From Streptacidiphilus jeojiense (GTDB taxonomy: Bacteria > Actinomycetota > Actinomycetes > Streptomycetales > Streptomycetaceae): a stretch of 62,551 nucleotides of DNA. Every line of letters begins with the position of its first letter. The stretch's first letter is position 1. Positions 33,809 to 43,224 of the stretch are shown here, in pieces. The notes under the pieces are model-generated. The model was not told the DNA's origin. It searched no databases and saw only the letters and a list, made by a program, of their open reading frames with translations. Where the stretch lies: assembly GCF_000719095.1 (NCBI RefSeq), contig NZ_JOEH01000049.1, positions 1 to 62,551 on the forward strand. Direction: 5' to 3'. The position numbers and the translations under genes are program-made.

Positions 33809-35050
33809 TCAGTGCGCCGCTGACGGGCCGTCGGCGTCCTCGACCTCCTCGCGGGAGATCCCCAGCAGGTAGAGCACGGTGTCCAGGAACGGGACGTTGA
33901 CCGCGGTGTCGGCGGCCTCGCGGACCACCGGCTTGGCGTTGAAGGCGACGCCCAGGCCGGCCGCGTTGAGCATGTCCAGGTCGTTGGCGCCGTCGCCGAT
34001 GGCGACGGTCTGCTCCAGCGGGACCCCGGCGGCCTCCGCGAAGCGGGCCAGCATCCGGGCCTTGCCGGCCCGGTCCACGATCTCGCCGACCACCCGGCCG
34101 GTGAACTTCCCGTCCACCACCTCCAGGGTGTTGGCCGCGGCGAAGTCCAGGCCGAGGCGCTCCACCAGGTCGTCGGTGACCTGGGTGAAGCCGCCGGAGA
34201 CGATGGCGACCTGGTAGCCGAGCCGCTTCAGGGTGCGGATCAGCGTCCTGGCCCCCGGCGTCAGCCGGACCTCGGCGCGCACCTTGGCGACCACCTCCGC
34301 GTCCAGGCCGGCCAGCAGCGCCACCCGGGCCCGCAGCGACTCGGCGAAGTCCAGCTCGCCGGCCATGGCCGCGGCGGTCACCGCCGCCACCTCGGCCTCG
34401 CAGCCCGCGTGCGCGGCGAAGAGCTCGATCACCTCGTCCTGGATCAGCGTCGAGTCGACGTCCATCACGATCAGCCGCTTGGCCCGCCGCTGCAGGCCCG
34501 AGCGGACCACCGCGACATCGACCCGCTGCACCGCCGCCTCGGCCGCGAGCTCGGCCCGCAGCCGCTCGGTGGGGACCCCGGAGACGGCCAGCTCCACCGC
34601 GGTCACCGGGTACTTGGCCAGCCGGAAGACGCGGTCGATGTTGCCGCCGCAGTCGGTGATCCGGGCACTCAGCGCGGCCACCGAGGCGGCGCTGAGCGGA
34701 TGGCCCAGCACGGTCACATGGGAGCGGCCCTCGCCGCGCGGACGGTTGTCGCCGGTGCCGGAGATGACCTCGGCCTGCAGGTGCTGCCGGTCGGCCCACT
34801 GGTGCACGGTGGCCCGCAGCTCGCCCTCCTGCGGCGGGGCGGTCACCAGGGCGCAGAGCACGATCCGGCCCCGGGTCACCACCTGCTCGAAGTCGACCAC
34901 GTCGACCCCGTACTCGGCGAGGGTGGTGAACAGGCCGGTGGTGATACCGGGGCGGTCCTTGCCGAACACCTTGACCAGCAGAGTCCGGGGTGCGGGGGCG
35001 TCCGACGTCGCAGCGGGGGCGGCCTCGGGGGCCGGGGACTGAGCGCTCAT
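33809..35050 (-). CDS. serB: Phosphoserine phosphatase SerB with ACT domain
   Basis: 413 aa. The N-terminal ACT region (LLVKVFGKDRPGITTGLF) is followed by a second ACT-like segment and a HAD phosphatase domain: VMDVDSTLI (nucleophile Asp), a Ser-containing VSGGF, a Lys region, and IGDGANDLDML. It dephosphorylates phosphoserine in the last step of serine synthesis; ACT domains sense amino acids. No ribosome site precedes ATG 35050; TAGCGT lies at 35066-35061, 10 nt upstream, suggesting a very short leader. Confidence 0.94.
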   Translation of the reverse strand: MSAQSPAPEAAPAATSDAPAPRTLLVKVFGKDRPGITTGLFTTLAEYGVDVVDFEQVVTRGRIVLCALVTAPPQEGELRATVHQWADRQHLQAEVISGTGDNRPRGEGRSHVTVLGHPLSAASVAALSARITDCGGNIDRVFRLAKYPVTAVELAVSGVPTERLRAELAAEAAVQRVDVAVVRSGLQRRAKRLIVMDVDSTLIQDEVIELFAAHAGCEAEVAAVTAAAMAGELDFAESLRARVALLAGLDAEVVAKVRAEVRLTPGARTLIRTLKRLGYQVAIVSGGFTQVTDDLVERLGLDFAAANTLEVVDGKFTGRVVGEIVDRAGKARMLARFAEAAGVPLEQTVAIGDGANDLDMLNAAGLGVAFNAKPVVREAADTAVNVPFLDTVLYLLGISREEVEDADGPSAAH

Positions 35051-35126
35051 GATGCGGCCAACGCTACCCGGCCGCGGGCGCCGCTCCGCGTACCGTCCCG
35101 CCCACCGGACAGCCGGCCCGGAGTCG

Positions 35127-36935
35127 TTACCTCCCAGGTGGGGCCGTGGGCGGCGGAGGTGTCTGTGCGGGGCCGCCCGAGTACGGGTTGTAGCCGCCGG
35201 GCGGCGGTGCCACCGGTGGCGGCCCGGCCGGGGGCGGGGTCGGCGGGGCGGCCGGGGGAGTGGCGTAGGGGTTGTCGGGCGCCGGGGCGGGCGGCCGCCC
35301 GCCGGGCGGCAGATAGGGCTGCTGCGGCGGCTGCTGCGGCTGGGACGGCGGCTGCCGGTAGGGCTGCGGCCGGGTCGCCGGGTACTCGTCGGGGTACGGC
35401 GAGGGGTAACCGGCCGGGTACTCCGCGGTGCGGCCCGGCGAGTCGCCGTAGTCGCCGTGGCCGGCACCGCCGCCCGGCAGCGACGGCGCCGTCGACACCC
35501 GCTTGGCGGAGGCGAACTGAGCCACCAGCAGCGCGCCGAGGAAGCCGAACACCGCTCCCTCGACCAGCCCCAGCACCACTCCCATCAGCAGGTTCCCGCT
35601 GATGCTCAGCCCGGCGCCGACCGCGTTGAAGCCGAACACCGACAGGTTGGCGTTCACCGACACGTCCGCCAGCACCAGCAGCACCGGGGTGACCACGGCC
35701 ATGCCCACCCCCAGCCGCAGCGCGGCTCCGGCCGCCTCGCGCGCCCCGCTCTGCGGCAGCACCGGACGCGGGGTCCGCACCGCCGCCACCACGCCGACCG
35801 CCAGCAGCATCAGTGCCACGGCCACCGGCAGCAGCCACACCCGGCCGTCCAGCTGGGCCAGCTTGGACAGGGTGATGCTCTGCCCGGTGCCGCCCTTCAG
35901 CAACTGGTCGACGGGGGAGGGCAGGAACTGCGCCAGCGGACCGCTGGCCTTGCCGTTGAACGGGACGGCCATGCCCAGCACCACCACCAGGAACACCCCG
36001 TTGGGCGCAGCCAGCAGCGCCGCGCCCACGGTCTTGGCCCCGCCGTTGCCCATCAGCCCGACCACGATCCCGGACACCGCGCCCACCAGTACCGCTCCGA
36101 CCAGGACGGTCACCACGGCCGAGGCGACCGGGCGGACGGTCCGGCGCAGCGGCTCCCAGCCGACCGGCAGCGGGCAGCGCCTGGAGGCGGCCAGCGCCAG
36201 CGCCAGCACCACCAGCACCCACAGCAGGCCGAGGGCGAGCGTCGGCGCCAGGTCGACCTTGAAGCCCACGGTCGGATCGGTGCCGCCGCCGAGGACGCTG
36301 CCGACACCGCCCAGCAGACCGCCGATCCCGCCGGAGCCCGAACCCGACCCGGACCCCGAGCTGTTGTTGCCGATCAGGCCGCCGAGGCCGCCGAGCGGAT
36401 CGCCGCTGCCGGAGCCCGAACCGCTGCCGCTCCCGGTGCCGGGCAGCGAGTTGAGCTTGATGGCCACCGTGCCGTTGCCGGCCCAGGCCCCGACCGCCAG
36501 CAGCACCATGAAGCCGACCACCGCGCCGCCGGCCCGGGCCAGCAGCGGCCCCGGGTCCAGCACCGGGTAGCGGCGCAGCGGCCTGACGAACAGCCAGGCC
36601 AGCACCACCGCGCCGACCAGGCTCAGGCCCAGCGGGATGATCCCGATGGCCCCCTGGGCACCCGCCGCGTCGATTCCGAAGAACGAGACGTCACCCGAGG
36701 GGCTGATCCTTCCGCCGACCGCCATCGCCACCAGGGCCGCGGTCAGCGAGCCCAGCGAGGCATAGGTGTCCAGGCCCAGCAGGTGGATCCCCAGTGCCGC
36801 CACCGCCGCCATCGCCGCGAAGGCCCAACTCACCGCCACCAGACCGGAGACCGCCCCGTACAGGGCTCCGTCGCGCAGTCTGCCGCCCGGTCCGGCCGCG
36901 CCCGCCGCCGGCCGCTGGTGCCCGTACACCGTCAT
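35127..36935 (-). CDS. Large polytopic membrane protein (streptophobe-like), function unknown
   Basis: 602 aa. At least ten hydrophobic segments are separated by loops, one carrying a Gly-Ser repeat tract (GSGSGSGSGSG, twice, near residues 170-200). The C-terminal 110 residues are Pro/Tyr/Gly-rich and probably disordered and cytoplasmic. Streptomyces has a family of such proteins sometimes named streptophobe; I recall the name but no function. It is divergent from the FHA-ABC transporter with only 170 bp between them. Confidence 0.75.
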   Translation of the reverse strand: MTVYGHQRPAAGAAGPGGRLRDGALYGAVSGLVAVSWAFAAMAAVAALGIHLLGLDTYASLGSLTAALVAMAVGGRISPSGDVSFFGIDAAGAQGAIGIIPLGLSLVGAVVLAWLFVRPLRRYPVLDPGPLLARAGGAVVGFMVLLAVGAWAGNGTVAIKLNSLPGTGSGSGSGSGSGDPLGGLGGLIGNNSSGSGSGSGSGGIGGLLGGVGSVLGGGTDPTVGFKVDLAPTLALGLLWVLVVLALALAASRRCPLPVGWEPLRRTVRPVASAVVTVLVGAVLVGAVSGIVVGLMGNGGAKTVGAALLAAPNGVFLVVVLGMAVPFNGKASGPLAQFLPSPVDQLLKGGTGQSITLSKLAQLDGRVWLLPVAVALMLLAVGVVAAVRTPRPVLPQSGAREAAGAALRLGVGMAVVTPVLLVLADVSVNANLSVFGFNAVGAGLSISGNLLMGVVLGLVEGAVFGFLGALLVAQFASAKRVSTAPSLPGGGAGHGDYGDSPGRTAEYPAGYPSPYPDEYPATRPQPYRQPPSQPQQPPQQPYLPPGGRPPAPAPDNPYATPPAAPPTPPPAGPPPVAPPPGGYNPYSGGPAQTPPPPTAPPGR

Positions 36936-37104
36936 CGTCTAACCGCCCCCATGCGAACTGCTGCTCTGCCGTCAGGTTGCCACAGGGTCACGGTAGTGGG
37001 GTCCGGTTCCCCGTACGTCGATCGAGCTGGAATGATTCCCCCCATCGTTCGGCATCCCTAAACTTCCCCTGTCAAGAGTGGGGACTATCTCGGGGGACTA
37101 CATC

Positions 37105-39651
37105 GTGGGGCAGGCAACAGTGCCGCAGCTGGTACTTGAACTCAACGGACAACGCAGGACTCTGGAACCGGGCCGGAGCTACTCGATCGGACGCGACCCG
37201 CAGTCCGACGTGGCGGTGGACGACGCCAGGGTCTCCTGGCGCCACGCCACCATCGCGTACCACGGCAACGGCTGGGTCATGGAGGACCTGGGCAGCACCA
37301 ACGGGACCTTCGCCAACGGGCACCGGGCCAACCAGGTCCAGCTCGGACAGGGCACCGTGGTGAACCTCGGCAACGCCGAGAGCGGTCCTCGGCTCTCCTT
37401 CGCGGGCCTGCCCAGCCCGGTCGCGCCGGTCGGCGGTGACGCCTGGCACGACCAGGGCACGGCCCGCTTCAACCCCGGCGCCCAGTCCGCCGCCCAGGCC
37501 GGCTACGTCCAGCAGCAGCCGCAGCAGGCCCAGCAGGCCCCGCAGTGGGAGCAGCAGTACAGCGGCGGCGGGGGCGCGGCGGTGCCGCCGCAGCAGGGCG
37601 GCGGCTACGCCCCGCAGCCCTCGCAGCCCGCGCCCGAGCCGGTCTACGGCTCGCGCAACCCCACCATGGTCCGCAACCTGGCCGGCGGCCTGCGCACCAT
37701 CAGGATCGGCCGCGGGCTGGACAACGAGCTGGTGGTCTCGGACCTCTCGGTCTCCCGGCACCACGCCGAACTGCGCCAGCTGCAGGACGGCCGCTACGAG
37801 ATCGTCGACCTCGAGAGCCACAACGGCACCTACCTCAACGGCCAGCCGATCTCCCGTCAGCTGCTCGGCCCCAACGACATCGTGGGCGTCGGCCACTCGA
37901 CCTTCCGCCTGGTCGGGGACCAGCTCGAGGAGTTCGTCGACACCGGTGAGGTCTCCTTCTCGGCCCGGCACCTGCTGGTCAAGGTCCAGCACAAGGGCAC
38001 CGAGAAGATCCTGCTGAACAACGTCAGCTTCGGCGTCCCGGAGAAGTCGCTGGTCGCGGTCATCGGCCCGTCCGGCTCCGGCAAGTCCACGCTGCTGCGG
38101 GCGCTCACCGGCTACCGCCCGGCCGACAACGGCGACGTGCTGTACGACGGCCGCAACCTCTACAAGCAGTTCGCCGAGCTGCGCCAGCGCATCGGCCTGG
38201 TGCCGCAGGACGACATCCTGCACTCCCAGCTGACGGTCCGTACGGCCCTGAAGTACGCGGCCGAGCTGCGCTTCCCCGGTGACACCGAGGCCTCCGAGCG
38301 GGCCCGCCGGGTGGACGAGGTGCTCACCGAGCTGCACCTGGAGAAGCGCGCCGACAACCGGATCACCGCCCTCTCCGGCGGCCAGCGCAAGCGCGTCTCG
38401 GTCGCCCTGGAGCTGCTCACCAAGCCGTCGCTGATCTTCCTGGACGAGCCCACCTCGGGTCTGGACCCGGGCATGGACCGCGACGTCATGAAGATGCTGC
38501 GCGGCCTGGCCGACGAGGGCCGCACGATCCTGGTGGTCACCCACTCGGTGGCCGAACTCGCGCTCTGCGACCGGTTGCTGGTGATGGCGCCGGGCGGCGC
38601 GGTGGCCTACTTCGGCCCGCCCAAGGAGGCGCTGCACTTCTTCGGGTACGAGACCTGGGCCGACGTCTTCCAGGCCTTCGAGAACTACCCGGACCACGAC
38701 TGGGCCGGACGCTTCCGCGGCTCGGTACACTACCAGATGTACTCGGCCGACGTCGAAGCCGTGCAGGCCCAGTCCGTGCAGATACAGCACGAGCAGTCCA
38801 AGCCGCCGAAGCAGCAGAGCTGGGGCTCCCAGCTGTCCACGCTGATCCGCCGTTACTTCACGGTCATCGGCGCGGACAAGGGCTTCGTCGGCCTGCTGAT
38901 CGCGCTACCGCTGATCATGGGCGCGATGAGCCTGGCCCTGGGCACCTCGGCCGGCCTGGTGGGCACGGGCGATCCGCAGAAACCCAACTCGGACGCGGGC
39001 ACCCTGCTGCTGGTGATCGCCGTCGGGGTGGTGCTCACCGGGGCGGCCAACTCGGTCCGAGAACTGATCAAGGAACGGGTGATCTACGAGCGCGAACGCG
39101 CGGTCGGCCTGTCCCGCTCGGCGTACATGATGTCCAAGGTGATCGTGCTGGGCCTGATCACCGCGCTGCAGTCGATCGTGCTCTCGGTGATCGGCATCCT
39201 GCCGAACAAGCTGCCCGCGCACGGCCTGGTGTTCTCCTCGTCGCCGCTGCCGGAGATGGTGATCGTCTTCACCCTGCTCGGCATCGTCTCGATGCTGCTC
39301 GGCCTGGTGGTGTCGGCCGTGGTCAAGACCGCCGAGAAGACCATGCCGCTGCTGGTGCTGCTGGCCATCCTCCAGGTGGTCTTCTGCGGCGTGCTGGTCA
39401 AGCTGACCCAGCCGGGCGTGGCCCAACTGGTCTGGCTGGTGCCCTCGCGCTGGGCGGTCGCCGCGGTGGCCTCCACCATCGACCTGGCCCACATCGGCGA
39501 CCCGGCGCACGCCGACGACCCGCTGTGGAAGCACACCCTGACCCAGTGGTCCGTCGACACCGGCGCCCTGGTGCTGCTCGGCGTGGTCTGCGCGGTGCTG
39601 GTGGTCCGGCTGCTGCGCCGGCACGAGCCCGAGGTGATGCGCCAGCGCTGA
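37105..39651 (+). CDS. FHA-domain ABC-2 type exporter (Rv1747-like)
   Basis: 848 aa from GTG 37105 with GGGGGA 8 nt upstream; GTG 37078 is a weaker choice. Two FHA domains (first with SIGRDPQSDVAVDDARVSWRH; second with RIGRGLDNELVVSDLSVSRHH and LESHNGTYLNG) are joined by a Gln/Pro/Gly linker. An ABC ATPase follows (GPSGSGKSTLLRAL, LSGGQRKRVSVAL, IFLDEPTSGLDPG) and a six-helix ABC-2 permease. This is the layout of Mycobacterium Rv1747, whose FHA domains bind Thr-phosphorylated sites placed by Ser/Thr kinases. Substrate unknown; cell-envelope lipids are the precedent. Confidence 0.92.
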   Translation: MGQATVPQLVLELNGQRRTLEPGRSYSIGRDPQSDVAVDDARVSWRHATIAYHGNGWVMEDLGSTNGTFANGHRANQVQLGQGTVVNLGNAESGPRLSFAGLPSPVAPVGGDAWHDQGTARFNPGAQSAAQAGYVQQQPQQAQQAPQWEQQYSGGGGAAVPPQQGGGYAPQPSQPAPEPVYGSRNPTMVRNLAGGLRTIRIGRGLDNELVVSDLSVSRHHAELRQLQDGRYEIVDLESHNGTYLNGQPISRQLLGPNDIVGVGHSTFRLVGDQLEEFVDTGEVSFSARHLLVKVQHKGTEKILLNNVSFGVPEKSLVAVIGPSGSGKSTLLRALTGYRPADNGDVLYDGRNLYKQFAELRQRIGLVPQDDILHSQLTVRTALKYAAELRFPGDTEASERARRVDEVLTELHLEKRADNRITALSGGQRKRVSVALELLTKPSLIFLDEPTSGLDPGMDRDVMKMLRGLADEGRTILVVTHSVAELALCDRLLVMAPGGAVAYFGPPKEALHFFGYETWADVFQAFENYPDHDWAGRFRGSVHYQMYSADVEAVQAQSVQIQHEQSKPPKQQSWGSQLSTLIRRYFTVIGADKGFVGLLIALPLIMGAMSLALGTSAGLVGTGDPQKPNSDAGTLLLVIAVGVVLTGAANSVRELIKERVIYERERAVGLSRSAYMMSKVIVLGLITALQSIVLSVIGILPNKLPAHGLVFSSSPLPEMVIVFTLLGIVSMLLGLVVSAVVKTAEKTMPLLVLLAILQVVFCGVLVKLTQPGVAQLVWLVPSRWAVAAVASTIDLAHIGDPAHADDPLWKHTLTQWSVDTGALVLLGVVCAVLVVRLLRRHEPEVMRQR

Positions 39652-39692
39652 GCCGGCTGCCCGACCCGGGCGTCCGAACTCGGTGTCCGACC

Positions 39693-39732
39693 AAGGAGCC
39701 GTCCGCCTGTTTTGACAGGCGGGCGGCTCCTT
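39693..39732. terminator. Terminator after the FHA-ABC gene
   Basis: AAGGAGCCGTCCGCCTG, a TTTTGA loop, then CAGGCGGGCGGCTCCTT form a 17-bp stem with one mismatch and a T-rich end, 41 bp beyond the stop. The following 140 bp up to the MHYT start hold no other feature that I can identify. Confidence 0.9.
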
Positions 39733-39871
39733 GGCATGTGCACCAGGCATCGAATTGGTAACCCCGGCGACCGCGATCGCCAATCCCGAGAAAGGATCTC
39801 CGCCGACTCATAGCATTCCGGCGTACCTCACAGGAATCACAGGTGTTGACAACTGAACGGGGACGACCCGC

Positions 39872-40672
39872 ATGGCACACATGGACGGCTTCACCTACGG
39901 CTGGGTGAACCCCCTGCTGGCCTACGTCGTGGCCGTGATCGGTGCGGCCCTGGGCCTCCGCTGCACCGTTCGGGCCCTTGACCTGCCCCAGGACCGCCGC
40001 CGCGGCTGGCTGTTCCTGGCCGCCTGCTCGATCGGCTGCGGCATCTGGACCATGCACTTCATCGCCATGCTGGGGTTCTCCGTCACCAGCGCCACCATCG
40101 TCTACAACATCCCGCTCACCCTGGCCAGCCTGCTGCTGGCGATCGTGGTGGTCGGCATCGGGGTCTTCTACGTCGGCCACCGCCCGCCGGACCTGAACAC
40201 CCTGCTGGTCGGCGGGGTGCTGACCGGCAGCGGTGTCGCCGTGATGCACTACATGGGCATGTACGCCATGGAGCTCAACGGCACCGTGGACTACAACGTG
40301 CCGGTGGTGATCCTCTCGGTGGGCATCGCCGTCTTCGCCGCCACCGCCGCGCTGTGGATGACCCTGAACATCAGGAAGCTGTGGGCGTCGCTGGTGTCCG
40401 CGCTGGTCGCCGGGGTGGCGGTGACCGCGATGCACTACACGGCGATGCAGGCGGTTCAGGTCCGGCTGTCCGGGACGGCGCCCACGGACGGCGTCCCGGC
40501 CGGGGACTTCATCCTGCCGGTGGCGGTCGGCATCGTGGTGTTCCTGACCGTGGCGGCGATCACCGTCGCCATGTCGCCGCAGGAGGGCTGGGAGGAACGG
40601 GAGGAGCGGATGGCGGTCTCCGAGGAGCGCATCCAGGTCGACCTGTTCGAGGGCAAGTTCCGCGGGCGCTGA
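39872..40672 (+). CDS. MHYT-domain integral membrane sensor
   Basis: 266 aa with seven helices. Three MHYT-type motifs are clear: MHFIAMLGF, MHYMGMYAM and MHYTAMQAV, whose Met and His residues are thought to bind copper and sense gases such as oxygen, CO or NO. No output domain (GGDEF, EAL, kinase) is attached; only a charged C-terminal tail of about 35 residues remains, so signalling would need a partner. GGGGACG precedes ATG 39872. Confidence 0.9.
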   Translation: MAHMDGFTYGWVNPLLAYVVAVIGAALGLRCTVRALDLPQDRRRGWLFLAACSIGCGIWTMHFIAMLGFSVTSATIVYNIPLTLASLLLAIVVVGIGVFYVGHRPPDLNTLLVGGVLTGSGVAVMHYMGMYAMELNGTVDYNVPVVILSVGIAVFAATAALWMTLNIRKLWASLVSALVAGVAVTAMHYTAMQAVQVRLSGTAPTDGVPAGDFILPVAVGIVVFLTVAAITVAMSPQEGWEEREERMAVSEERIQVDLFEGKFRGR

Positions 40673-40686
40673 GCCACGGCCGGGGA

Positions 40687-41055
40687 TCAGGCCGCCTCCT
40701 CGCCGGGCGTCGCGGCCGCGGCCCGCTCCAGGCAGCGGTCGAAGCCCGCCAGCGCCGGACCCAGCGCGGCCCCGGTGGCGGTCAGCCGGTAGTGCACCAA
40801 CGGCGGTGGCCCGGCCGCCAGTTCGCGTACCAGCAGCCCGGCGCCGACCAGTTCGGACAGCCGGGACGACAACATCCGCGCGGTCAACCGCGGTGCCGCG
40901 GCCCGCAACTGGTCGAAGCGGTCGTCCCCGCGTCCCAGCGCGGCCAGCAGCGACAGCGTCCAGCGCTTCCCCAACAGCGCGAACAGCGCCGCCGACCGCT
41001 CCGGCTCCTGCCCCGACTGCCTCAACTGCCCTGACTGCCCCGACTCCTCGTTCAC
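40687..41055 (-). CDS. HxlR-family winged-helix regulator
   Basis: 122 aa. LGKRWTLSLLAALGRGDDRFDQLRAA, LTARMLSSRLSELVGAGLLVREL and VHYRLTATGAAL are the HxlR winged-helix landmarks. The N-terminus is Gln/Ser-rich. There is no Cys, so redox sensing like HypR is unlikely. It is convergent with the MHYT gene and just 30 bp from the QueA-like gene end; its own targets are unknown. Confidence 0.88.
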   Translation of the reverse strand: MNEESGQSGQLRQSGQEPERSAALFALLGKRWTLSLLAALGRGDDRFDQLRAAAPRLTARMLSSRLSELVGAGLLVRELAAGPPPLVHYRLTATGAALGPALAGFDRCLERAAAATPGEEAA

Positions 41056-41085
41056 ACGGCGATCATACGCTCCGTGTGCGTCCGG

Positions 41086-42354
41086 TCACCGGGAGAGGAT
41101 GAGATGCAGGTCGCCGAACTCGTGCCAGAGGTAGCGCTCGCGCAGCGCCTCGGCGTAGCTCAGGTCGAGCAGCGGCCGTCCGGAGATCGACTCCAGCATC
41201 AACAGATGGGAGGCGCGCGGTTCATGAAGCCCCGTCAGCAGTCCGTCGACCACCCGCACCCCGCGCTGCGGGGTGATCACCAGCTCGGTCCAGCCCGAGG
41301 TCGCACGGAGCACACCGTCGGCGTCGGCGGCCGACTCCAGCGCCCGCACCGCGGTCGTCCCCACCGCCACCACCCGCGATCCGGCCCGCCGGGCCGCCCG
41401 CACCGCGCGTACCGTCGGCTCCGGGACCTCGAACCACTCCGCGTAGGGCGGTTCGTGGGACTCCAGCGAGGCGACCCCGGTGTGCAGGGTGATCGGCACG
41501 ATCTGCACGCCCCGGCTGACCAGCCGGGTCACCAGTTCGGCGGTGAAGGGGCGGGCCGCGCTGGGCATCTCCGCCGACCCGCCGCGCACCTCGGCCGGCG
41601 GCCGGGCGAACACCGTCTGGTAGGCGGCGATCGGGCGGTCCGCGTCGGTGTAGGCGTAGCGGATCGGCCGCCCGTGCGCCGCCAGGTAGGCCAGCGGGTC
41701 CGGGACGGCGAACTCCGCCGCCCACAGCCGCGGCCCGACACCCGCCAGCAGCCGCAGCGACGCCCCGCCGGCCAGCCGCACGGTGGCCGCGCCGTCCGCC
41801 TGCCCGCGCTCCCGGGTGCTGCCGTGCCCGTCCGGCGTCCGCAGCTCCACCACCCAGCGGTGCCGGGACCGCCGGGTCGAGAAGTGCACGACGACCGGCG
41901 CGTCGGTGCCGGCCACCCGTCCGTCGACCGCGGCGGGCAGGGTCGCTGAGACGTTCACCACCAGCACGTCACCGGGGCGCAGCAGCTGCGGCAGCTCCCG
42001 GAAGGCATGGTGACCCACCGTCAGCTCCCCCTCCGGGCCCCGGGCGCCGAGGAGCAGCCGGACGTCGTCCCGGCCCGAGCGGCCCCGCTCCTCCGGCGGC
42101 GCGGTCGCCTCCAGCTCGTCCGGCAGCTCGAACTCGTCCAGGCCGAACCCCTCCAGCGCCGCCACCGGGTCCGTCGTCAGGTCCGCCGTCGGTGTCGGGG
42201 CCGGTGCCGGGGCGGCCAGGTGCCCGGCCCGGTCCCCGCGCCTGCCCAGCCGCTTGCGGTCCTGCCGGGACCCCGGGCGCTCCGCTGGGAACGGCGGCAC
42301 TCCGATCCGCTCCACCGCCACTGCCACCTCCCCGGTCCGCCGCTGTGCGCTCAC
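41086..42354 (-). CDS. QueA-like SAM:tRNA ribosyltransferase-isomerase
   Basis: 422 aa from GTG 42354, in a GTGA overlap with the SDR stop and with AAGGAG 8 nt upstream. Landmarks are VVNVSATLPAAV, RYAYTDADRPIAAYQTVFA, VPITLHTGVAS, EWFEVPE and ASHLLMLESISG, all from the QueA family that adds the epoxycyclopentane ring to preQ1-tRNA. Spacing in the N-terminus is unusual: an extra 90-residue Pro/Ala-rich region precedes the catalytic domain. I see no preQ1 or Tgt genes here, so its substrate may differ from queuosine. Confidence 0.85.
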   Translation of the reverse strand: MSAQRRTGEVAVAVERIGVPPFPAERPGSRQDRKRLGRRGDRAGHLAAPAPAPTPTADLTTDPVAALEGFGLDEFELPDELEATAPPEERGRSGRDDVRLLLGARGPEGELTVGHHAFRELPQLLRPGDVLVVNVSATLPAAVDGRVAGTDAPVVVHFSTRRSRHRWVVELRTPDGHGSTRERGQADGAATVRLAGGASLRLLAGVGPRLWAAEFAVPDPLAYLAAHGRPIRYAYTDADRPIAAYQTVFARPPAEVRGGSAEMPSAARPFTAELVTRLVSRGVQIVPITLHTGVASLESHEPPYAEWFEVPEPTVRAVRAARRAGSRVVAVGTTAVRALESAADADGVLRATSGWTELVITPQRGVRVVDGLLTGLHEPRASHLLMLESISGRPLLDLSYAEALRERYLWHEFGDLHLILSR

Positions 42355-43049
42355 CGCGTCCACTCCTTCACCGTCCGGCCCGACACCGTGTACCGCCCGC
42401 TGCCCGCCGCGCTGCCGATCAGCTCCAGCAGCGCCGGGACGGCAGCCTGCTCCGGCAGCGGACGCCCGCTGTCGTCGTCGCCGGGCACCGCCGCCGCGTA
42501 CATCGCGGTGCGCATGTCGCCCGGGTCCACCGACCAGACCCGCAGCGCGGGCTCCTCCTGGGCCAGCACCGCGGACCAGTGGTCCAGCGCCGCCTTGGTG
42601 GCCCCGTAGCCGCCCCAGGTCTCGTAGGCCTCGACCGCCGCGTCCGAGCTGATGTTCAGCACCGCCCCGCCGGACTCCCGCAGCAGCGGGAGCGCGGCCT
42701 GCACCAGGCCCAGCGGCGCGACGGTGTTGACCGTCAGCGCCTCGGCGAAACCGGCCAGCGACTGCTCGGCCAGCGGCACCAGCGGCTCGGCGCCGAGCAC
42801 ACTCGCATTGTTGACGAGCAGGTCGATCCCGCCCAACCCGCGTGCGGCCGAGACCAGTTCGGCCCGGTGTCCGGGGTCGGCCACATCCCCCGGCAGTACC
42901 ACCACCGGTCCGTCCAGCTCCGCCGCGACGGCGCCGAGCGCCTCCGCACCCCGGGCGTCCAGGACCAGGGACCAGCCCTGTTCGGCCAGCGCCCGGGCGA
43001 GCGCCCGGCCCAGTCCCCGCGAAGCTCCGGTCACCACTGCGACAGCCAT
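42351..43049 (-). CDS. SDR-family oxidoreductase (canonical active site)
   Basis: 232 aa from ATG 43049 with GAGGAG upstream. It has VTGASRGLGRALA, VNNASVLG, the catalytic Ser (LNISSDAAVEAYETWGGYGA) and YGATK, a standard Tyr-x3-Lys. The C-terminus is atypical, ending GSGRYTVSGRTVKEWTR without the usual VDGG. It overlaps the QueA-like gene by GTGA, so the two are translated together. Substrate unknown. Confidence 0.88.
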   Translation of the reverse strand: MAVAVVTGASRGLGRALARALAEQGWSLVLDARGAEALGAVAAELDGPVVVLPGDVADPGHRAELVSAARGLGGIDLLVNNASVLGAEPLVPLAEQSLAGFAEALTVNTVAPLGLVQAALPLLRESGGAVLNISSDAAVEAYETWGGYGATKAALDHWSAVLAQEEPALRVWSVDPGDMRTAMYAAAVPGDDDSGRPLPEQAAVPALLELIGSAAGSGRYTVSGRTVKEWTR

Positions 43050-43224
43050 GTCCCACTCCTCGATCCGTCGTCTCCTGCTGCCTTCGACCGTAGGCAGCAC
43101 CGCCCGGGCGGTACCTCGGCCGTGGGGGAGCGGCGGGGCGGGCCCTTGGTCCTAGTCCCTCGGCCCTGCTCCGCCACCTCCTCCGCCCGATGCCCGGCGA
43201 TCACCCCGGCGGTACGGTGACGGC

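Noticed and set aside
39846..39851. TTGACA upstream of the MHYT gene as a -35 box
   Set aside because: A -10 at the right spacing would fall on the start codon and none is present.
41086..43056. A 656-codon fusion of QueA-like protein with upstream sequence
   Set aside because: The first 234 codons are an out-of-frame reading of the SDR gene; GTG 42354 has a good ribosome site.
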